Shown here: positions 54,079-64,000 of the stretch, in pieces
How the letters are laid out: each line of letters opens with the position of its first letter
How positions within the stretch are numbered: the stretch's first letter is position 1
Origin: Centroberyx gerrardi
Lineage: Eukaryota > Chordata > Actinopteri > Beryciformes > Berycidae
Length of the DNA: 64,000 nucleotides
Assembly: GCF_048128805.1 (NCBI RefSeq)
Contig: NC_136016.1
Coordinates: 9,501,501 to 9,565,500, forward strand
Direction of reading: 5' to 3'
Position numbers and translations under genes: made by a program
Notes under the pieces: model-generated
The model's database searches: none
The model's input: only the letters and a program-made list of their open reading frames with translations
Told to the model about the DNA's origin: nothing

Positions 54079-54840
54079 TCCATTTCCCTTTCCTAATCCT
54101 ACTTCCCGCTCCTCTTGCTCCTTCACCCAATCCCTGTCGTCATCATCGTCTTCGCCTCCCCCCCCCCCCCCCCCAAACTCCCCAAGGACTTCACAGCGTA
54201 GTTTTTTTGTTTTTTTTTCAGCCAGGCTGGATAAAAATAAGATCTACTGTTTGTTTTGGTCCCCTGCCAAGGCTTTTGTCTCAGTAACAACAGTCTGCTT
54301 TCTGTCACTGTCAGAGCACATGTACTCAGAAAGAGAGAGAGAGGGAAACAGAGAGAGAGAGATAAAAGGAGGATAGTAATGGTGGAGTAACTAGAAAAAA
54401 AAAGAGAGGGAGAAGATGCTTGGTAATGCTCTTTCTCCGTTGTTCCCAGACTAATAAAACCTACTTGTGTGAGTGTGTGTGTGTGTGTGTGTGTGTACCT
54501 GTGTGTATGTGTGTCTGTATGTGTGTGTGTATGTGTGGAGCTAGTGTGCATGTCTACCCCACACCCTTCTATGAGGCAATGTTGGCTGGGATGCAGCAAT
54601 GGAAATGTGTACGCCACCACAACACACGAACACACACACCACACACACACACACACACACAAACAAACACTTTCTCTGCTTTGGGCCCCACGTTTGGACT
54701 TTGCCTATTCCCCATCGCTCCTCCTTCTTTCTCTCCTTCTAAGCCTCTCTGTTCTTTGCTCTCTTTCTTTCTGTCCAGTGATCCAAACTGCTGTAAATGT
54801 CAAGCTGGCAGATGAGAGGAGAGGAGGAGAGGAGCTGAGG

Positions 54841-54892
54841 AGAGGAGACGAGGAGATGAGGAGAGGAGACGAGGAGATGAGGAGAGGAGAGA
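54841..54892. repeat. 21-bp tandem repeat
   Basis: The unit AGAGGAGACGAGGAGATGAG G is repeated at 54841 and 54862, with a partial third unit at 54883. Confidence 0.85.
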
Positions 54893-55366
54893 GGCGTCTT
54901 CTTCAGCACACCAAACCCACAGGGATCACTCTGGTGTATTGATCAAGCCGTCGCTGTCATCATTAATATCGACCAATCGGGTTAATCTTCTACGAGGCTC
55001 TGCTCTGCGTCTGAGTCAGTCTGAGGAAGCCTTGACCTCTGACCTCGGGCTTCATCTGCCACTTGGCTGGCGGTCAGTTTTGGGAAGGTTACCCAGACGA
55101 GGCTCCCCTTCCTGGCCCACGGGTCAGCGGGAGGCTCTGGTGCAGATCTATGTACAGATCTGGGATCAGTCGGGCGTACGCTCATCAGATTCTGGCCACT
55201 ACGGGAAACCTGACCTCACACTGACCTCAGATTGGCATCTAAGGCTCTAACTCTGGTCGGCTCCCGATGGCACGCACATAATCGCGTACGCACTGAGAAC
55301 AGGTCTTGCCGGGTGCCATCCTCCAGGCACCCAGTCCGTCTAGCGGAACCTCTGCGTTCCTGTCAG

Positions 55367-56220
55367 TCATATGGGAGCGTCATACTCCTCCAGGAAGTCT
55401 CTCAGTGTGAGCGGGAGGTGCTCGGGGAGCTCCAGCCCCCCCAGCCCTCTGTTGTTCAGCGTCCTCCTGCACAGGTGCTGCAGGGAGGAGAGCGAGGAGG
55501 AGAGGGGCCGCCGCAGCTCCAAGGGAACCCTCTCTCCCCCGGTGTGGATCAGATACACGTTGCCCCCTTTCACTTCCGCCCCTGCTGCCCGCCCCCCGGC
55601 CGCCCCCTCTCTGTCCCCTCCGGCCCCCTCCGGCCCTTTCCCCATGTAGTGCGCTATGAGTTTCAGCACGCAGTCGAACTGCGGCGGCACGTGAGTGCTG
55701 CGGAGGTCCGGCTGCAAGAAGAAGCCGCCTCCCTCGCTGTGGATGCGCAGGTTCTTGGTGCCGCGGGCCGTCTGCACGGAGAGGGTGAAGAAGTGGTGGT
55801 GGTCGGAGGAGTCCCGGACCAGGAAGGTACCGGGGGGCTCGGCGCGGAGCAGGGAGCTGGCCTCACGCCCCCCCACGGCCCCCCAGTAAAAGCCACTCTC
55901 CTGGAGCTTACGCAGCGCACACATCACCTGCACAAGGAAGAGAAAGCATGCGATCATTAAGTCTCATCAGTCACAGCTTTATTACAGGGATGATTACATA
56001 AATTACAATTACAGCTAAGTGATACAGTTGCACACAGCCGTTTCCTCTTTCGCCTGCAGCGGGTGTGTGTGTGTGTGTGTGTGTGACTGACCTGCTGGTA
56101 GTGTGCGTGCGAGCTGAAGGGTTTGTAGCGATGGGGGGCAAGGCTCGACCCCTGACCCCTGCCCTCTGGGGGGGTCACGCTGCTCATGGCGAGGGGGCTG
56201 CGTCGGCTGAGGGTTACCAT
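55367..56220 (-). CDS. socs3: suppressor of cytokine signalling 3 (SOCS3)
   Basis: Feedback inhibitor of JAK/STAT signalling that binds gp130-type receptors through its SH2 domain, blocks JAK with its kinase-inhibitory region, and recruits Elongin B/C-Cullin5 through its SOCS box. Coding exons 56220-56092 and 55927-55367 give 229 aa (human 225). The start MVTLSRRS matches human MVTHSKF. Kinase-inhibitory/extended SH2 region: YKPFSSHAHYQQ (32-43), then VMCALRKLQESGFYWGAV. SH2 signature TFLVRDSSDHHHFF has the phosphotyrosine-binding Arg81. The SOCS box covers about 180-229 and ends RDFLEEYDAPI. A 164-nt intron (56091-55928) interrupts the coding region after YQQ; mammalian SOCS3 has a single coding exon. 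A 5'UTR intron is likely, from a donor after 57454 to an acceptor before 56436. The coding DNA is very GC-rich. The fish a/b paralogue is not decided. Confidence 0.95.
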
Positions 56221-57070
56221 GGCGCCATGGCCCCCTGCCTCTGCCCGCTGGTCGAGAGGCAGGGGGCCCAGAGCGGGGGGGCGGAGGAGGACAGGTGGGA
56301 GGGGGCCGGGGGTGGGGAAGAAGGGAGGGGAAGGAAGAGAGGGAGAGAGGGGCGAGGGAGGGGGGGTCACACACCGGGTCCAGGGCCCCGGGGCAGGGGA
56401 GTCCGATGCATCCAGAGAGGGGCTGGGAGAGACCACCTAAACACAGCTGGAGAGAGACAGAGAGCGTGAAGATGAGAGGGTGAGGCCTTTCAAAACAGTG
56501 AAATCTCCATCCTTCTATCTATAGACTGTGATGCACACATGCACAAGTTGGCTACACTTTGCAGTCTTTTTAAAAACTTTTTTGTAACTCGCACTCATTC
56601 ACAAGTCTGTGCAGTCGCAAGCATGGACATAAATAACGACTCTGCAAGATCTCTATTTTACTCCCATGAAATGCAGTTATCACGACTGTGACAAATGCAC
56701 AGGGCAGGACAAGCGACTAGGTGGGTTATATTTAGTTTAAACGAATCCCGGGTTACTCGCTGCTGCACCGTGCAGCCAGACAGCAACTGGATCCTGATTG
56801 CTTTCAATTGTCTTCGATCGGGCGTCCCGCAACAGGGGATTTCAGAAACGGGGTCACTGTGAATGAGTCCGGCGCGCTTTTTTTTTTTTTTTCTTTCCTT
56901 CAATAAATAACCCCTTATTCCCGACTCAGTCGCGCCACAGAGGCCCCATTCTCCAGTTTCACTGTGACTAAGGTGTCCCGTCTAGTCTGCTCCGCTCTGA
57001 TCGCTGTGGACTGATAGAGAGTAAAGCCTCGCCGTGCAGGACGGGACGGAGAGACGGAGGGTGCTTAAGC

Positions 57071-57155
<85 letters not shown>

Positions 57156-57700
57156 CAGAGAGAGAGGCGCCATAACGGAACCGACTGAAGCCGATCCATC
57201 CACCATTCACAATAATAATAAAACAATCCTAAAATTATACCTCCAGCACAGCAATGTCCCGGCTCGGCTATGGAGCAAATGAATGCCCCTTGGCTGCAGT
57301 ATGCACCGGCAGCCCGCACAACTAGCCTTAATAACAAACCCTGTAGTGTATTTTGCACAATCTCCTTCTCTTTTGTGCTGAACTTGAATATAGGCTACTT
57401 CAATATACAGCGAAGCGCCGCGGATGCTTTTTACAGTCTTAACTTAACGTTACCTTGTAGATATTTTCCACCCTGCACCGCAGCCGCTCGTCGTAGTAAG
57501 AGGATAAGATATCCAAACTACCCGAGAGTAGTGCTAGATAGATGATTAACTCAGGCATTAAAATCCAGAAAGGGTCCCTGTGTGGGTTTTTCCTGAGCAG
57601 AGGAATGTGGTGATCTCGGCCGAGCGGCTCCTGTCCGTGTGGAGGCAGGTTACTGGAGGTTGTTTCCAGTGAGTAAAGTCGATGTTCGTAAGGCTCCACC
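56221..57700 (-). promoter_or_regulatory. socs3 5' region
   Basis: Holds the likely non-coding first exon (donor ATCTACAAG/GTAACG after 57454) and the 5'UTR part of the second exon (acceptor GTTTAG before 56436). The intron between them contains a T14 run near 56881 and a (GT)n/(GA)n tract at 57071-57153. No perfect TTCNNNGAA palindrome was found by eye in the proximal part; TTTCCTGGTA near 57823 is one base off. Confidence 0.4.
57071..57153. repeat. (GT)n(GA)n compound microsatellite
   Basis: About 9 GT and 31 GA units in the presumed 5'UTR intron of socs3. It reads (TC)n on the transcribed strand. Confidence 0.95.
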
Positions 57701-59274
57701 TCCTCCGTTCAGAGGTTCTTCCAGTAAACACACGCACGCACGCACGCACACGCACACACATACACACACACGCACTTGGCAGATTGCCAATAAATAATCA
57801 GTGTGACCTTTGCCGGACTGTTTCCTGGTATTGGTGGGTTCCCTTCTCGACAAGGTGAAAAAGTTAAAAGCAGAAAATATGGCAGAATGCAAAATGTTAT
57901 GATGTTAAATGGTGATGATATGCACGCGGCTGCAGAAACAGATGAATGCAGGGCTGAACAGTGCTATGTTGGCTAGAATTATAGGCTGATATGTGGGAGC
58001 AATGTGGAGGCAGTCAAAATATTAATTTTGACAAGAGGCTTAAATATAGCCCTTTCATTTCCTTTTCACCCTCCTTCCCTCTACGTGACAGAAAATTCAT
58101 TTCGCAGACTACTGACGGGAAGCTTCAGCCGGAGGACACGCTGCTCTGCTGAAGTGCCCTTGAGCAAGACTCTGGTTCCCTATACCAGTATCACGGGCGT
58201 CATGGGTGTGGCAAGGTTTGGACCAGGGACACTCATGTGCATTTAGGGCCGACGGGTTTGCATGTTTTCATTCCAACCAAATACTACAGCAGCTGGTTTC
58301 ACTGATTAACACCTTCAACCATAGAGGAGGAACTAATCAGTGACAGTCACCTGCTGTAGTATGGTGAGCTATGCATCTAATCATATATCACACTGACAAA
58401 GTAATATCTTGTTTGATATTTGATATGAACGGGTTTGGGAGTTTTGATAGCAAATGCAGATGCAGGGGCTTTTTCATACCTTATAGGGATAAGTCCCAAG
58501 CGGGAAAAACCATCATTAAGCCTATGAACAGTTTGTACAAAAACACCCCGAAAGTCCTAGACAAATAGCCAGTAAGTCACCACTGTCACAAGCACAACCT
58601 TGCAAACACTTGTTTAATGTACAAAATTATCCATAATCTTGCAACTCTTCCACTGAAACAATTAGTTTCACAATGTCCAGACTTAGGAAAATTTCATGGA
58701 ATCAAGCATAGCGCATTTTTATATGACTTGTACGATGTACTATAGCCTACTATAAATTGTAGTTTAACATTTTTCTACTAACTGTATAAGGTAAGATGGC
58801 ACTTTATTTGGTATCTTGTAAACATGCCTGTCTTTGTACCATCTGCCCAGGGGCTGCAGATTAAATTTAGCTTTCTAGTTAATTCTGAGGCAGTTAACTG
58901 TCAATTAACCCTGTTAAATATATAAATAAAAATAAATCTATATTTTAAAAAGTGAATTGACGACCCTGTTTGGTATTTGACATTGCCACTAAATTTGAGT
59001 TACAAGTTACAGCTCGGCCACTAGAGGTCGCGTTTAACTCATTTCGAGACCACAGACAGAAACAGACGACCAAATACATTTGTTCTTTTAATTTTATTGT
59101 TTTAGGGTGCTTTTTAAAAATAAATAAATAATAATAATCGTAACTGTAACATATTGCTCAATGGAACCCAACACTGCACTAGCTGCCACTGTCTGTCACA
59201 GACTACAGTGAACGCAGTGTGAGTGTGAACTTCAGGCGCTATCGATAAAGTTTATTCAAATCCCCACTGCAGCA
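57701..59274. other. divergent intergenic region socs3-pgs1
   Basis: No gene seen. Contents: (ACGC)n/(AC)n at 57728-57776; a retroposon-like CTGAAGTGCCCTTGAGCAAG AC at 58148-58169; and a fold-back repeat at 58281-58362. The last ~300 bp before 59275 form the pgs1 5' flank. Confidence 0.5.
58281..58362. repeat. fold-back repeat
   Basis: The left arm ATACTACAGCAGCTGGTTTC ACTGATTA is nearly complementary to the right arm TAATCAGTGACAGTCACCTG CTGTAGTAT, with a loop of about 25 nt. Confidence 0.6.
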
Positions 59275-60561
59275 ATGGCGGCTCCCATGTCCTGGAGGAG
59301 GCTGGTGTACTCTGTGTACACACCGGCCCTCGCCGGGGTCTTTACCCGAATATCTGACCGACTCTTTCGGGCACGGGACAGGAGGAGAGGGTAAGAAACA
59401 CGGTTTATCCACAGACGACGGGATAACACCGCAGCCCTACTGCTGTAGTGTCACTCGGTGTCGTCCTGTTATGAAACAAGAGTCAAAGATGCCTTGCTAG
59501 TGCGTCCATTATCTGACACCCAGAGAGGAGATATTCACTCCCGGACATGTCCGTGCATGATGTGCTCTTTTTGCCTTTTTAATCAATCAATGATGCGTTT
59601 GCGGTAATACTGACAAAATGGATGGGCTCAATGGAAAGCCTGAAATATCGCCTAAGTTTGCACATTTCTGTCCGATAATGGAGCCTCGACCTAGTCAATG
59701 TAGCAGCATTGCATGTTTCAAGCGAGTACTATTTGGGAAATATCGCGGTTTACATAATTGCAGGATGGTAGCTTGATAACAGAGGCATAGGTCACATGGG
59801 TTACATAATGGCTGTCACGTTATCTTCAACAACTACGGACAACTTTCCTTTCCTTGTTGCTCCTGGCACGGTTCCTCGTCGTGACTTGATTCACTAATGT
59901 GCCTCAATTTGCCAACACAACACACACAACCGACACAACCGTTTTTCTACAGCAGTGGTTTTCAGTCTCCAGGCCACAGAGACCTGCTGGTTCTCATTAT
60001 AACCATCTAATCAGGGACTGGTTTACACTTGGGATGCCAGGTGAAAGCAGTTAATTATCTGGTAGGATAGAAAACCACTGATCTGAAGGATGCTGTTTCA
60101 CTCTCCAAAGCTCAGATAAACACCAACTAGTCACCTACATACTTGGTCTAGGTAGCCTACTACTCAAGTGCCAGTGTCCTGCAGGTTTTTGTTCCTCCCT
60201 AGTGGTTAACGAGCCAGGTCTGGCTCTACCTGACACCAGGTGTGGCTCATTAACCACCAGGAAGGAACAAAAACCTGCCACCGACCTCGAGGACCTGAAT
60301 TGAACACCTAGGCTTTATCGGAAATGAGTGTGAGGTGTAGCAGATTAGATAGGGGCACGGGTTCCTGTTTCATATCTCTTCTCCTGAAAAGAAAACAGTT
60401 TTACACAATTAAGCTGATTGTTATTGTTGTGTATACTTATTGTTTCTGAACTGCTGAGAAGGCTGTTTCAAGTCAGCAGGGTCAGCTGGGTCAACTCTAA
60501 CTTTTGGCATCAACAGTCATATGCTAAGTATGACTATTGATGCTAAAAGTTAGTGTTGAGA

Positions 60562-60594
<33 letters not shown>

Positions 60595-61130
60595 GGTCCT
60601 TACTGTTAAGCCTCCTGAAGGTGTCCTGGTCCTAATTCACCCAATCTGTGACGGAAGGTGCCCACTTGATAACCTCCTTTTCCTCTAACATCGAAACCAG
60701 GTTTCTGCATAACCCAAAATAGCACAAGGGAAAGTCACATCACATACTGCGTTTTGGTAAATGCCTGTTAAGATGGATAGAAAATATGACAGAGATCAAG
60801 AGTGCCTTTCCCAGTTAGCTGAAGGCTTGTAGACTTGTTGGACGCTGTGGTCGAGGGGAATGAGGACATAAAAATGGAAAAGAGTAAATTCCGGCAACAC
60901 TTGTAGTAGTAATAACAAATATTTAATGCGTTTTGGCTCATGGCCTTCATCAGGGTTTGAATGAGGACATAAAGAAACGAGATGCAACAGGTTAGATTAT
61001 GTTCCAAATGGTTATTATGAGGAAGTAACTGCGTTTCTGTGAGAGAGAGAGAGAAAGAGAGAAAGAAAGAGAGAGAGAACAGACGGCATTCTGTCTATCA
61101 CATGCTTCAAATCAGGTCAGAGGAATCTGA

Positions 61131-61173
<43 letters not shown>

Positions 61174-64000
61174 TTGCAGTAATTTACCAAATAGCTCCTC
61201 TATTCATTGCAGTTACTATTTAGCCTTGAATTATTAACTTAGTCTCTAACCTCATTAAATCTAAGGAATGAAACTCTGTCTCAGTTAGTTATCATCAAAT
61301 CACTGTTGCTCTCAACAACAAACAACAGTTTTCACATAGATGTTATTGTCCCCCACGAGGAAATCAGGCTAGGGACTCTGGATCGGCCCTGGTCCGTCCG
61401 CTCATCACGGACAATATCTCAGATGCCGCTGATCAGACTTTGATGAAACTTCAGGGAATGATGCGTCTCATTGCTCCTTTCTGCCATTTTTACAATGTTT
61501 GTTTACTTGTTGGACTTTGCCGAAACTCGGGAGAATGATGCATCTCACCACTACGTTCTCACATAAAATGACCCAGCCCAAGGCCAACGGGGGCACCAAA
61601 TCATTTGTATGCTCATCCATGTGTCACGCGCAATATCTCAGATACCACTGAACCGATTTTGACAAAACTTGAGGAAATGATGCATCTCACTTCTGCATTC
61701 CAGCAATAAAAATTGGCACTGATTGGCCCAGACAGGGACTTCATCATACTTGGGGGACGACATGTTGACTGTTGCCTTGTTTTACAATTGGGACAGCAAC
61801 TACAGACTATATATTAACTGTATATTTACACTGGGTGTACACAATATGAAGTCTTTCTTCCCCCTCTTCATGATTGTTTTTTTGGATTCATCTACTCAGT
61901 TTAATTTATAGAATCAGCATGCAGTCCTGATATTTTACTACACAGAGTGTATGTGTCCAGAGCCACTGGTTGATTTTGTATTGCTAGCCTCTGTGCTGAA
62001 ATTAAAAGCTTGAACAGTGATCATATCATTTCAGAGGGTGCGGCTTATCTTCTGTCACTCTCACACTATCTTATCTTTTACCACTTACGGTAACTTTGAA
62101 AGGCTTTGGGGTCAGCTGAGAGGTCCATTAGATCTTCACAGGCCTATTACTAAACTATACTCCTTAGCGAACCTTTGTAGTTTGCCCCGCCGTAAAAGAG
62201 GGAGATAATTCAGCCTAAGCTATAGACATGAGGAAATTCTCTTTTACACAGCGGTTGAAGTTATGCCTTGTGTAATCTTAGTGTTTTTATGACAGGACCA
62301 GCCTGAACAAGGGGAAATCCCCTTTCTTTGTTTTGCTGCAGAAGTCCCAGCCCAGCGTAGTGGCATTGGAGCGGAGCCCAAAGCTGTGTTCGCTGTTCTA
62401 ATATGATTTCTCCTGTTTGCTCTGACGGCTTCTCTCAGACGGTTTGTGTGGGTTACATCCAAATTCAAACCCAAACATAAACCCGTACTGCTGGCTCCTA
62501 TTGTTGTTTTCAGACCCTGAACTTGGTGTGTGTGTTCTGAATGAATGCTGGTTGGTATGAAGATAAAGGAATGCAGTGGAATGACTTCTGACAGTCTGCC
62601 TGAGGGTCACAGCTATGTCTCCACCCTCTCTTTATTTAATGTGGTCGTATTGTCAGACCAAATTGTGCGATTGTGTAGCAGAGAGAAACGGGGACGGGGG
62701 TGAACTCAAGGACACAGACAGAGAAACCACACACAACATGAAAACCTCATGAATCTGTGTCTGGGTTTCAAGGTTTGGAAGGTTGTGTGCGCTTACAAGT
62801 ATCAGTATCCCTGCATCAACAGCTATATCACCCCTCGTTGTTTGAAATCCTAAGAAACCACCGTAGGTAAGAGTCAACTCAGAGTGCAGATTGTGTGACA
62901 CACTGTGGTGGATGAACAGACAAGAGGAATGCCACTCGCCTGCCATGTTGTGGGTTCGAATCTGGTTCACTTTTGCGAGACGTCCCCCATCCCCTCTCAC
63001 ACCTTCTCTCACTCTTGACTCTGTACTACCCGGTAAAGCAGAAATCGCCGTCTCTTTCAGGTCCTCGGTGCTGCTGCTGGCCCCGCTGCTGGCAGAAGCC
63101 GACCCGGCCCCTCCCCGCGTCTCCAAGTCCGCGGGTTCGGCCGGAGCTCAGGGCACAGACGGCCTCCACGCCCGCTTCCGATGGATGGCAGAGCATGTCC
63201 CCGCCTTCCGGGTGCCAGGCGCCCACATCCACATCCTCACCTCCCCCGACCAGTTCTACCAGGCTATGAAGGTGGGTGGGGTGGGAGCCGTGTCGAAATG
63301 ATCTTTTTGGTTCACCCGCCAAGGGCTGGTAAACTGAAAATAATTACCTGCCTAGAACAATTTTTACAGGCCAAACTAATTAGTAATGTGTTTTGTAACC
63401 ATACACATTTTCAATGCTATTTTATGTATGGAATCAGGTGCTGTGTGAAGCATTCAATAAAAAGTCAAAGTCTTAATTTAAAACTTGCTTACTCACTTAT
63501 ACAGTGGATCTTTTTTTGTCTTTGTTTTTTCTTATGTAGCCTCACACCTGCTATGTGTCGCCACATGGGAATACTGTTAAGTTTCAACTAAGCTAGTTAA
63601 CCATCCAGGTAGCAAAGACACAGGAGGAGAAGTTTGCAGAAGTTTAGACGCTACCGCTTTGTAAGCCAATCAGGAGCCTGTTTGATACAGACCCATTGTT
63701 TTGCTTTGATGTGATTGGCTCAGGGTCAGACAGAGAGTACAGTGGTCAGCAGGGACAAAGTCTGAGAACAGGCAAAGACCAAAGACCATATAATGGAGGC
63801 ATTCAAATATTATCGTCTCTAACAGTTCCCGTCCAGTGTGGCAGGTGAGCCTTATTGATTTATCCGCCAAAGACAAAGTTTACTGGCATTTGGCGCTTGG
63901 CGGGTGTCAATTTCAGACCCTGGGTGGGGCGTTTAAGGTGCTTCATGTAGCATTTAAAACATGAATAAAACATGCCACATTAATTTTGAAACAGTCGTAT
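59275..64000 (+). CDS. pgs1: CDP-diacylglycerol--glycerol-3-phosphate 3-phosphatidyltransferase (PGS1), 5' part
   Basis: Mitochondrial enzyme that makes phosphatidylglycerol phosphate from CDP-diacylglycerol and glycerol-3-phosphate, the committed step toward cardiolipin. Only exons 1 (59275-59390) and 2 (63061-63271) are in the window, residues 1-109 of about 550. Exon 1 encodes MAAPMSWRRLVYSVYTPALA then VFTRISDRLFRARDRRRG, an Arg-rich, acid-poor mitochondrial presequence like human RLSDRLGRNRDRQRRR. Exon 2 encodes SSVLLLAPLL (human SPWLLLAPLL) and later HARFRWMAEHVPAFRV, HIHILTSPDQFYQAMK (human HVRVLSSPAEFFELMK). The phospholipase-D-type HKD motifs lie in later exons beyond the right edge. 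Intron 1 is repeat-rich; 63272-64000 is intron 2 with nothing recognised. It is divergent from socs3. Confidence 0.93.
59953..60080. repeat. short inverted-repeat element in pgs1 intron 1
   Basis: CAGTGGTTTTC at 59953-59963 and its exact complement GAAAACCACTG at 60070-60080 enclose about 106 bp with CCAGG and GGTTTACACTTGGGATGCCA. Probably a small retroposon or MITE. Confidence 0.5.
60181..60278. repeat. fold-back element, 36-bp arms
   Basis: Left arm 60181-60216 and right arm 60243-60278 are complementary at 33 of 36 positions with a 26-nt loop. Outer ends are GCAGGTTTTTGTTCCT and AGGAACAAAAACCTGC. In RNA it would form a long hairpin in pgs1 intron 1. Confidence 0.8.
60560..61171. repeat. 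microsatellites in pgs1 intron 1
   Basis: (GT)n at about 60560-60594 ending in GGGTGGGTGGG, (GA)n at 61039-61078 and (AC)n at 61132-61171. The DNA between them shows nothing recognisable. Confidence 0.85.
61412..61700 (+). repeat. imperfect internal repeats in pgs1 intron 1
   Basis: ACAATATCTCAGATGCCGCT ... TTTGATGAAACTTCAGGGAA TGATGCGTCTCA (61412-61470) recurs as GCAATATCTCAGATACCACT ... TTTTGACAAAACTTGAGG AAATGATGCATCTCA (61630-61690). A shorter third copy lies near 61515-61552. The family is not known to me. Confidence 0.6.
62903..63050 (+). repeat. tRNA-derived SINE just upstream of pgs1 exon 2
   Basis: A tRNA-like head with B box GGGTTCGAATCTGG (62952-62965), a C/T-rich body (CCCCCATCCCCTCTCACACC) and a tail CTGTACTACCCGGTAAAGCA GAAAT ending 10 bp before the exon. 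The tail matches the SINE tail at 10186-10226. Confidence 0.65.

Larger units (their letters stand above)
52960..55366 (-). other. socs3 3' flank, probable 3'UTR
   Basis: A minus-strand AATAAA (plus-strand TTTATT at 52960-52965) is the most likely end of socs3 mRNA, with A/T-rich ATTTA-type DNA around it. The stretch contains an (AC)n tract at 53603-53647, a CCCTC-type minisatellite at 53989-54078 (G-rich on the transcribed strand), a run of about 16 C at 54158-54173, (GT)n near 54470-54535, (AC)n near 54630-54660 and a 21-bp GA-rich tandem repeat at 54841-54892. The true 3' end is not proven. Confidence 0.4.

Noticed and set aside
55663-55920. Alternate frames across socs3 exon 2
   Set aside because: Shadows of the GC-rich SOCS3 frame, which carries the SH2 and SOCS box signatures.

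Overview
The window is vertebrate nuclear DNA, almost certainly from a ray-finned (teleost) fish. Six protein-coding genes can be assembled exon by exon with GT/AG splice sites and agreeing phases. They encode fish-like orthologues of CDR2, POLR3E, EEF2K, threonine aldolase 1, SOCS3 and the 5' part of PGS1. The fish call also rests on short introns, a tRNA-derived SINE tail seen several times, a Tc1-type inverted-repeat element, dense (CA)n/(CT)n microsatellites and GCTAGC/AACGTTA-rich promoter DNA. I cannot name the species.

Layout. 0.3-3.2 kb: a decayed, intron-bearing hAT transposase on the minus strand. 5.2-11.8 kb: cdr2 (+, 6 coding exons, 461 aa). 15.9-25.3 kb: polr3e (-, 20 coding exons, 694 aa), tail to tail with cdr2. 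26.7 kb: tRNA-Leu(AAG) (-). 27.7-39.3 kb: eef2k (-, 17 coding exons for 729 aa, plus a possible 24-codon cassette exon giving 753 aa). 41.26 kb: tRNA-Leu(TAG) (+). 41.9-45.2 kb: tha1 (-, 7 exons, 430 aa). 45.4-55 kb: a gene-free block of microsatellites that also holds a cluster of STAT-type palindromes. 55.4-56.2 kb: socs3 (-, 2 coding exons, 229 aa). 59.3 kb to beyond the right edge: pgs1 (+, exons 1-2 only, residues 1-109).

Gene logic. cdr2-polr3e-eef2k keeps the order and orientation of human 16p12. tha1-socs3-pgs1 matches human 17q25.3, where the threonine aldolase gene is a pseudogene. The junction of the two blocks lies between eef2k and tha1, at the tRNA-Leu(TAG) gene. Two tRNA-Leu genes in opposite orientation therefore bracket eef2k, and one of them lies close upstream of the gene for RNA polymerase III subunit RPC5.

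Most interesting observations: (1) a phase-0, 72-nt exon with good splice sites that would insert 24 residues three residues before the calmodulin-anchor Trp of eEF2K; (2) five identical TTCCTGGAA and two TTCTGGGAA palindromes 3-8 kb downstream of socs3, two of them in a 34-bp tandem repeat; (3) an intron inside the socs3 coding region at the end of the kinase-inhibitory region; (4) repeat-derived DNA next to splice sites in eef2k and pgs1. No CRISPR array and no LTR/retroviral element was recognised.
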